Shown here one piece after another: positions 22,402 through 27,113 of a stretch of 27,113 bases of DNA; positions within the stretch are counted from its first letter, which is position 1; each line of letters begins with the position of its first letter. The notes beneath the pieces were generated by a model, which had not been told where the DNA came from, made no database searches, and saw nothing but the letters and a program-made list of their open reading frames with translations. The stretch lies in contig CAMLEF010000017.1 in NCBI GenBank assembly GCA_946478675.1, positions 1-27,113 on the forward strand, given 5' to 3'. A program made the position numbers and the translations under genes. Source of the DNA: an uncultured Flavobacteriales bacterium. GTDB taxonomy: Bacteria; Bacteroidota; Bacteroidia; Palsa-965.

Positions 22402-23154
22402 ATGATCAATCCGCTCAATACGGTTTACCATATCGGTCGTTACTGGCTTTTGCTGAAGCAGGTTTTTCGTCGCCCCGACAAACGACAGATCTTCTGGCAG
22501 CAGTTCTTTCACGAAGTGGATTCGATCGGCATCGGCTCGCTCGGCATCGTGGCGATCATCTCGATCTTCATGGGCGCCGTTATCACCATCCAGACCGCTT
22601 TCGGTTTCGAGAGCCCGTGGATCCCGATCTATGCCGTCGGTGTGGCCACGCGCGATTCCATCATCCTCGAATTTTCACCGACCATCGTTTCGCTGATCCT
22701 CGCGGGAAAAGTCGGCTCCAGCATTTCCTCCGAGATCGGCAACATGCGCATCACGGAGCAAATCGACGCGCTCGAAGTGATGGGCGTCAACTCGGCGAAC
22801 TATCTCATACTTCCGAAAGTCCTCGCTTCGATTTTCATCTTCCCGTTCATGGTCATCATCGGCATGTTCCTCGGCCATCTCGGCGGGTTCGTGCTGGGCG
22901 TCGCTGCGGGAGTTGTAACGCCGTATGAATTCGTGTACGGCATTCAATACGATTTCCGTCCGTACAACGTCGTGTATGCGCTGGTGAAAACTACCGTCTT
23001 CGCCTTCATCATTCCTTCCGTTTCCGCGTATCACGGCTTCTATGCCAAAGGCGGATCGCTGGAAGTCGGCCAGGCGAGCACGCGCGCAGTGGTGTACAGC
23101 ATCATCGTGCTGCTGCTGTTCAATTTCATTCTCACACAGCTCCTGCTCGCATGA
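22402..23154 (+). CDS. mlaE: MlaE-family ABC permease (lipid transport)
   Basis: 250 residues from the ATG at 22402; a TTG three codons upstream would overlap the -7 element. The MlaE/YrbE pattern is clear: FFHEVDSIGIGSLGIVAII, FMGAVITIQTAFG, then EFSPTIVSLILAGKVGSSISSEIGNMRITEQIDALEVMG (cited by position, about 93-131). Membrane helices and a C-terminal YHGFYAKGGSLEVGQASTRAVV end follow. In Gram-negative bacteria this permease works with an ATPase and an MCE protein to move phospholipids between membranes. Its TGA overlaps the ATG of the ATPase gene (ATGA), so the two are translationally coupled. Confidence 0.93.
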   Translation: MINPLNTVYHIGRYWLLLKQVFRRPDKRQIFWQQFFHEVDSIGIGSLGIVAIISIFMGAVITIQTAFGFESPWIPIYAVGVATRDSIILEFSPTIVSLILAGKVGSSISSEIGNMRITEQIDALEVMGVNSANYLILPKVLASIFIFPFMVIIGMFLGHLGGFVLGVAAGVVTPYEFVYGIQYDFRPYNVVYALVKTTVFAFIIPSVSAYHGFYAKGGSLEVGQASTRAVVYSIIVLLLFNFILTQLLLA

Positions 23155-23912
23155 TCGAAGTCCGTCATCTCAACAAAGCGTTCGGCCCGAAAGTGATCCT
23201 GCAGGATTTTTCCTTCCGGTTCGAAGAAGGAAAAACGAACCTCATCATCGGCGAATCGGGCACGGGAAAATCGGTGCTCACGAAATGCATGGTGGGGCTC
23301 ATCCAGCCGGAGAGCGGCGAAGTGCTGTACGACGGCAAGGATTTTCTCAAGATGAATTTCGACGAGCGCAAAAGCATCCGCCAGCAGATCGGCATGCTGT
23401 TCCAGGGCGGCGCGCTGTTCGATTCGATGACCGTCGAAGAGAACGTGATCTTCCCGCTGTCGATGTTCACGAATATGTCGCCTGCGGAGAAACGCGATCG
23501 CGCGCAATTCTGTCTCGAGCGCGTAAATCTTCCGAACGCAGCGAAATTATTCCCGGCAGAGATCAGCGGCGGCATGAAGAAACGCGTCGCCATCGCCCGC
23601 GCGATCTCGATGAAGCCGAAATATCTTTTCTGCGACGAACCGAACTCCGGCCTCGACCCGATCACTTCGATCGTCATCGATGAGCTGATCAAAGAGATCA
23701 CGGAAGAATACAACATCACCACCGTCGTCATCACGCACGACATGAACTCCGTGCTCGAGATCGGCGACAAGATCGCGTTCCTGTACAAAGGCGTCAAAGC
23801 CTGGGAAGGCACGCGCCACGAAGTACTCCGCTCCGACAACAAGATCCTCTCGGATTTCGTTTACGCGAACAAATTCCTCAAAGCCTTCCGCGAGCGGTTG
23901 GAGAAGGAGTAA
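23151..23912 (+). CDS. mlaF: MlaF-family ABC ATPase
   Basis: 253 residues. The complete ABC ATPase set is present: Walker A GESGTGKS (34-41), Q-loop Gln85 (LFQGG), signature ISGGM (138-142), Walker B LFCDEP (159-164), D-loop SGLDP (166-170) and switch His196 (ITHD). The ISGGMKKRVAIARA signature and the C-terminal DFVYANKFLKAF end fit the MlaF branch. It overlaps the permease gene by 4 bases. No MCE (MlaD-type) gene follows, as one might expect. The downstream DNA is a repeat element and convergent genes, so the substrate-binding partner must be elsewhere. Confidence 0.94.
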   Translation: MIEVRHLNKAFGPKVILQDFSFRFEEGKTNLIIGESGTGKSVLTKCMVGLIQPESGEVLYDGKDFLKMNFDERKSIRQQIGMLFQGGALFDSMTVEENVIFPLSMFTNMSPAEKRDRAQFCLERVNLPNAAKLFPAEISGGMKKRVAIARAISMKPKYLFCDEPNSGLDPITSIVIDELIKEITEEYNITTVVITHDMNSVLEIGDKIAFLYKGVKAWEGTRHEVLRSDNKILSDFVYANKFLKAFRERLEKE

Positions 23913-23958
23913 TCCCCATCATTATTTGCAGTATCGGGCGCAGGTTGTGCACTTGACG

Positions 23959-24168
23959 AATGTGCTAATTTGCTAATGGGTTAATGTGCTAATCTTCCGG
24001 CAAGCTTTTTTCTTAAGCGATCCATCCGTAATGAATGCATCCTCCCCTCTAAATTCACTTTCGTGTGCTGCGTCCTGTCTCATCGAAAATTCTACAGCTT
24101 TCGTGTATTGATGTTTAGAATGGAAGAAGCATTAGCACATTAGCCCATTAACCCATTAGCAAATTAAC
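23959..24168. repeat. Inverted-arm word repeat (TTAGCACATT family), copy 2
   Basis: The left arm at 23959-23998 (words TGTGCTAAT, TTGCTAAT, GGGTTAAT, GTGCTAAT, CTTCC) is mirrored by the right arm at 24122-24168 (GGAAG, AGCATTAGCAC, ATTAGCCC, ATTAACCC, ATTAGCAAATTAAC). The two 40-47-base arms flank a 120-base core unrelated by eye to the core of copy 1 at 2308-2466. Confidence 0.75.
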
Positions 24169-24183
24169 AACGGCACTAAAATA

Positions 24184-24215
24184 AAAAGGGACCGATCCTG
24201 CGACCGGTCCCTTTT
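24184..24215 (-). terminator. Terminator of the T9SS protein gene
   Basis: AAAAGGGACCG (24184-24194) pairs perfectly with CGGTCCCTTTT (24205-24215) across a 10-base loop. The outer A run gives a T run on the minus strand, 19 bases after the stop of the gene ending at 24234. Confidence 0.85.
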
Positions 24216-24233
24216 CTGAAAAAGCAGTAACAA

Positions 24234-25589
24234 TTATTCAGCCACCACCATGCGGCGCGTAGCCTGCTTGCCGTCCACGTTCAGCGTGTAGAAGTAAACG
24301 CCGGCCTGGAGGTTGTTGGTGTTGAATTCAACCTGGTAGTCACCAGCGGTCTGGCGACCCTGGTCGAAAGACATGACCTGCTTGCCGGTTACATCGAATA
24401 CGTTGAGGACAACGTGGCCACCGTCAGCGATCGAGTATTTGATCGTCGTGTTGCCGTTGGTCGGGTTCGGCATGTTCTGGCCGAGGGAAAGACCGGTCTG
24501 CTCGAGCTCGGTTACGCTCATCGGCGGAGAAGAGATCTTGTAATAAACGTAGTGGTTCTCGAGGGAGTAAGCCTGCGTGAAAGCGTATTTCGGAATGAAG
24601 TAGCCGTTCCAGCCGTTGCCCGGGTAGCTGTAACGCTCGTTGGTACGAACGATGAACGAGCAGTTGTAATCGCAGGAAGAAGACTGGTAGTTGCAGTCGA
24701 GGTACAGCGGGAAAGAACCGCCGCTTGCGCCGCCGCCGCCTTCTTCCATCGAAGCGAAGAGGAAGTAGTTCATGTTGTCGAGCGTATCACCGAGCGTGTA
24801 GTTGTAACCCGGCTTGAACACGAACGACGCTGCAGCGAATTTGCCGGCAGGAACCTGGAAGTTGTTCGTATTGAAATATTTCACGCCGTAGTAAGCGACC
24901 GTCGTATCGGAGATCGTCAGCGGAATTTTGAAGGTCTGCATACCGGAAGGCATACCGTACGCCGTGTTGGAGTTGGACGGCATGTTCATTGCGCCGTTGT
25001 ACTTCATGCCTTTGAAACCGACGGTATCGGTTGCATAGTTGGCAGCCGTAGCGCCGATGAAGCCGTTGGCCTGCAGGTTGGCAGCAGTTGAGTTGTTGTA
25101 GAGATACACGATCAGCGTATCCACAACGCCCGGCTGGGTAGCCTGGAGCTGGCGGTCGTAAACGTAAACGATAGCCATCGAGTCGATCGAATAAGCATCG
25201 GTACGGGTTACGTTGTAGCCGGGATAGAAGTTCGAGAAGGTCGGAGCGGCTACGTCGAGCACGTCACCGATATTGTGGATCCATACGTAGTCGTAGGTGC
25301 CGTAGTTGCCCAGTACGGTAGAATCCGGGAAGAGGTAGTTCGCGTTGAGCTCAGATACGCCGCCGCCCCAATCGTTGTCTTTGGAGTCAGCATAAGAGAT
25401 CCAGCCGCTGAAAGCCTGTGTGGTCGGGTTTGCCGGCGTAATGCGGTTGGTGGGGGCAATGCTGTGATCAAAACGCACCGTCCTTGCCGCGTGCTGAGCA
25501 GAAGGTCCCGGGTTAACGTTACCCGGTTGTTGAGCGTTCAGGGTCATTCCGCCTGCTAACAGCAAAGCAAGAGTGTAGATTTTTTTCAT
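24234..25589 (-). CDS. T9SS-secreted protein, unknown ectodomain
   Basis: 451 residues. The signal peptide is MKKIYTLALLLAGGMTLNAQ. The middle part is strand-rich, with many Tyr, Asn and Thr, and two close Cys pairs (near YLDCNYQSSSCDYNC). The final 80 residues, from SLGQNMPNPTNG at about 370, form a T9SS type A sorting domain: the PNPTNGNTTI motif, VFDVTGKQV, and the end GVYFYTLNVDGKQATRRMVV. The protein is therefore expected to cross the outer membrane by T9SS. No enzymatic motif is recognised. It has its own -7 element and terminator. Its signal peptide is close to that of the next T9SS gene, and the two leaders share TATATTTGTC, so they are likely similarly expressed. Confidence 0.9.
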   Translation of the reverse strand: MKKIYTLALLLAGGMTLNAQQPGNVNPGPSAQHAARTVRFDHSIAPTNRITPANPTTQAFSGWISYADSKDNDWGGGVSELNANYLFPDSTVLGNYGTYDYVWIHNIGDVLDVAAPTFSNFYPGYNVTRTDAYSIDSMAIVYVYDRQLQATQPGVVDTLIVYLYNNSTAANLQANGFIGATAANYATDTVGFKGMKYNGAMNMPSNSNTAYGMPSGMQTFKIPLTISDTTVAYYGVKYFNTNNFQVPAGKFAAASFVFKPGYNYTLGDTLDNMNYFLFASMEEGGGGASGGSFPLYLDCNYQSSSCDYNCSFIVRTNERYSYPGNGWNGYFIPKYAFTQAYSLENHYVYYKISSPPMSVTELEQTGLSLGQNMPNPTNGNTTIKYSIADGGHVVLNVFDVTGKQVMSFDQGRQTAGDYQVEFNTNNLQAGVYFYTLNVDGKQATRRMVVAE

Positions 25590-25620
25590 GGCTTGTTTTG
25601 GTTTGAAGATTCAGTATTGA

Positions 25621-25628
25621 CAAATATA
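25621..25628 (-). promoter_or_regulatory. -7 promoter element of the T9SS gene at 25589
   Basis: The minus strand reads TATATTTG (exact TAnnTTTG match), 31 bases before the ATG. No TTTG -33 element at standard spacing is evident. Confidence 0.6.
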
Positions 25629-25683
25629 AGAAAATCACTTTCGTATTCCCGTGTTAAAAATCGACGCATCTGCCGCGTTCAAA

Positions 25684-25717
25684 AAAAGAACGGCTCCCTC
25701 GCGGAAGCCGTTCTTTT
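25684..25717 (-). terminator. Terminator of the second T9SS gene
   Basis: AAAAGAACGGCT (25684-25695) pairs with AGCCGTTCTTTT (25706-25717), with an A run outside. It lies 16 bases after the stop of the gene ending at 25734 on the minus strand. Confidence 0.85.
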
Positions 25718-25733
25718 ATGCTGAAGAAGCAGA

Positions 25734-26726
25734 TTACTGCTTAACAACTTTGCAAGCGAGACGTGCGTTGTCTGCGCTGAACTGTACATAGTACGTACCA
25801 GCAGCGAGGTTAGCGCCGTTGAAGTTGAAGTTGTACTGACCAGCAGCGATGTTGTTGGAGGTTTCGCTGCTTACAACACGACCCTGAGCGTCGAGGACGG
25901 TGATGGTCATGTTGGATACGTTCTTCTGGAGCTGGTAAGCGATAACGGTGTTGTCAGCGGTCGGGTTCGGGCCGTTCATGCCGATTTTAAGACCGTTAAC
26001 GTACGGCATTTCTTCGATGCCGGTTACTTCTACGAGCGGGAAGATAGCGAACGCGATGTTGAGGCCCCAGTTGTTGGGCTCGAGCATCGTGTGCCAGCTG
26101 TTGTCGCTCCACTGTTCCCAGGAATCTTCCGTGTTGGAGTTCGGGTCCTGCGTAGAAACGAGGCCGATCGTGTCGCCGGCGCCGCAACCTGCTACGTTGA
26201 AACCAACTGCGAAGTCACCTGCGCAGTACTGTGCTGCAGAGAACGTGTGAACGTAAGCGTTTGCGAGGCTGAGGCTCGTGTCAACGTTTGCGAGTGCTAC
26301 GTTGTCGGATACGTACGTGGTGTTCGGGCAGGGCTCCGAGGTAGAAGCCGACGAAGTGCCGGTGCCGTCGAGGTGATAAATACGCATTGCGACGTTACCG
26401 TTAGCGCCAACTTGTTTAGCGCCGAACCAGTAGATCGCACCGTAAACCGTTACCGGAACGCCCGGGCGGAAAACCTGTACTTTCTGGAGGTCGCCGTAAC
26501 CGTTAACACCAACAACATAACCGCCGGTAGTAGCAGAATAAAGGGTCGGTTGCTGTGACCAGTCTGCATCTGCAGCGAGCGTATCCGTAACCGGCATCAT
26601 CTGCGTCGTAACGGTATTCGAAGACGACTGAACCGGAGCAAGCACGGGACCAGCAACTGAAGCGCGCTGTGCATTCGCAGCTACAACGAGCACGAGTGCG
26701 GCAGCAAGGGTGTAGATTTTCTTCAT
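25734..26726 (-). CDS. T9SS-secreted protein, unknown ectodomain
   Basis: 330 residues from the ATG at 26726 (MKKIYTLAAALVLVVAANAQ signal peptide). The frame is open 43 codons upstream, but that part crosses the -7 element and is rejected. The middle domain is strand-rich with motifs such as GAIYWFGAKQVGANGNVAM and a long Asn/Thr-rich stretch; it contains Cys near SEPCPNTT, QYCAGDF and AGCGAGD. The C-terminal T9SS type A sorting domain starts near 250: GMNGPNPTADNTVI, VLDAQGRVV, LAAGTYYVQF and the final ACKVVKQ. Function of the exported part unknown. Independent promoter and terminator. Confidence 0.9.
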   Translation of the reverse strand: MKKIYTLAAALVLVVAANAQRASVAGPVLAPVQSSSNTVTTQMMPVTDTLAADADWSQQPTLYSATTGGYVVGVNGYGDLQKVQVFRPGVPVTVYGAIYWFGAKQVGANGNVAMRIYHLDGTGTSSASTSEPCPNTTYVSDNVALANVDTSLSLANAYVHTFSAAQYCAGDFAVGFNVAGCGAGDTIGLVSTQDPNSNTEDSWEQWSDNSWHTMLEPNNWGLNIAFAIFPLVEVTGIEEMPYVNGLKIGMNGPNPTADNTVIAYQLQKNVSNMTITVLDAQGRVVSSETSNNIAAGQYNFNFNGANLAAGTYYVQFSADNARLACKVVKQ

Positions 26727-26762
26727 TGGTTTTTGATTTTGGTAGATTTCTTGTTTGGTGGA

Positions 26763-26770
26763 CAAATATA
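26763..26770 (-). promoter_or_regulatory. -7 promoter element of the T9SS gene at 26726
   Basis: The minus strand reads TATATTTG, an exact match, 36 bases before the ATG. A TTTG is present upstream, but 23 bases away rather than about 19. Confidence 0.6.
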
Positions 26771-26869
26771 AAATTGATTTCCGAAAAATACGACAAAGCC
26801 GCGAAAATCCTGCATTCCGCCTTACGCGCTCATCGCCGTTCTTTCCGGAAATCAACCGTTCATCAAAAA

Positions 26870-27034
26870 TTATACGCCGGCAGGTTCAAGATACGCTTCG
26901 ATCGGCAGGCACGAGCACACGAGGTTGCGGTCGCCGTATGCGTTGTCGACGCGTCCGACGCTCGGCCAGAATTTCATCGTGCGCACCCAGCTCAGCGGGT
27001 CCGTCGCCAGCACGATCGCATCGAGGTCCGACAT
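26870..27034 (-). CDS. gcvP: Glycine dehydrogenase (decarboxylating), C-terminal fragment
   Basis: The last 54 codons and stop of GcvP, the P protein of the glycine cleavage system. The diagnostic end is present on the minus strand: [20 protein letters not shown], then [18 protein letters not shown] and TAA at 26872-26870. The upstream side reads [15 protein letters not shown] and then breaks: a TAG lies in frame at 27049-27047 and the sequence no longer resembles GcvP. The gene is thus cut by the window or by a chimeric join; the ATG at 27034 is not a real start. It is short and easily missed. Confidence 0.85.
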   Translation of the reverse strand: MSDLDAIVLATDPLSWVRTMKFWPSVGRVDNAYGDRNLVCSCLPIEAYLEPAGV

Positions 27035-27113
27035 GGTCCGACCGCACTAAGCTTCCACAGAAAGCGAGTCAGCTTGGCCAGTGCCACACCAGTCGTTGCC
27101 GGGTGACAGGATC
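27035..27113. other. Unexplained terminal 79 bases, possible chimeric end
   Basis: The sequence does not continue gcvP in any minus-strand frame I translated. The junction has a short direct repeat, GGTCCGAC-AT-GGTCCGAC (27025-27042). The block includes an AAGCTT site and ends in GATC. It may be an assembly or library artefact. Confidence 0.45.

Larger units (their letters stand above)
23913..24233. other. Gene-free stretch downstream of mlaF
   Basis: About 320 bases between convergent genes, holding the second inverted-arm word repeat and, at its end, the terminator of the T9SS protein gene. No hairpin terminator with a T run was seen directly after mlaF. The core of the repeat (24000-24121) shows no ORF or RNA gene I recognise. 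Confidence 0.6.

Noticed and set aside
26669..27106. Plus-strand open frame at the window end
   Set aside because: It runs antisense to the T9SS gene's start, its promoter and gcvP, and has no protein features.

Overview
The window reads as a chromosomal segment of a Bacteroidota bacterium, probably environmental and of moderately high GC. Three secreted proteins end in a type IX secretion (T9SS) type A sorting domain. Start regions carry the Bacteroidota -7 promoter element TAnnTTTG instead of Shine-Dalgarno sites. Intergenic gaps are filled with short 'word' repeats of a kind I associate with this phylum. Several genes (hflX, the small cytochrome b, TyrRS) also have Bacteroidota-style sequences. 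I cannot place it more finely. No rRNA, tRNA, CRISPR array, insertion sequence or origin was seen.

Layout. 1-1019: 3' part of a T9SS-secreted repeat protein. 1102-4877 (minus): hflX, a lipoprotein cytochrome c with a four-helix cytochrome b, and an alpha-helical protein of unknown function. 5048-6803 (plus): three small orphan proteins with structured, repeat-bearing DNA between them. 7079-12769 (plus): two exported amidohydrolase-like proteins with eroded metal sites, then a TPR-like membrane-anchored protein. 12850-14844 (minus): tyrS and a membrane protein. 14961-15827: a PspC-domain protein and a convergent membrane protein. 15982-18913 (minus): an iron-uptake group in which two tiny CxxC lipoproteins precede feoA and feoB. 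19068-19646: an AT-rich, HEPN-like gene, probably acquired. 19681-21504 (minus): a secreted MORN/LRR protein ending in a Hint (intein/hedgehog-type) domain. 21613-23912 (plus): a conserved protein, then overlapping MlaE-type permease and MlaF-type ATPase genes. 24234-26726 (minus): two T9SS cargo proteins. 26870-27034: C-terminus of glycine dehydrogenase (gcvP), followed by about 80 bases that do not continue it.

Two themes stand out. First, the 607-residue secreted protein has an apparently intact Hint domain at its extreme C-terminus with only one residue after the terminal His-Asn; this suggests self-cleavage or ligation of an LRR ectodomain rather than splicing. Second, many intergenic gaps are occupied, often from stop codon to start codon, by repeats of 7-10-base words such as TTAGCACAT, CATTCGNN, AACTCCC and GGCAGTC, several arranged as inverted arms that could fold into hairpins. 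One common palindrome type also seems to have entered the coding sequence of tyrS.
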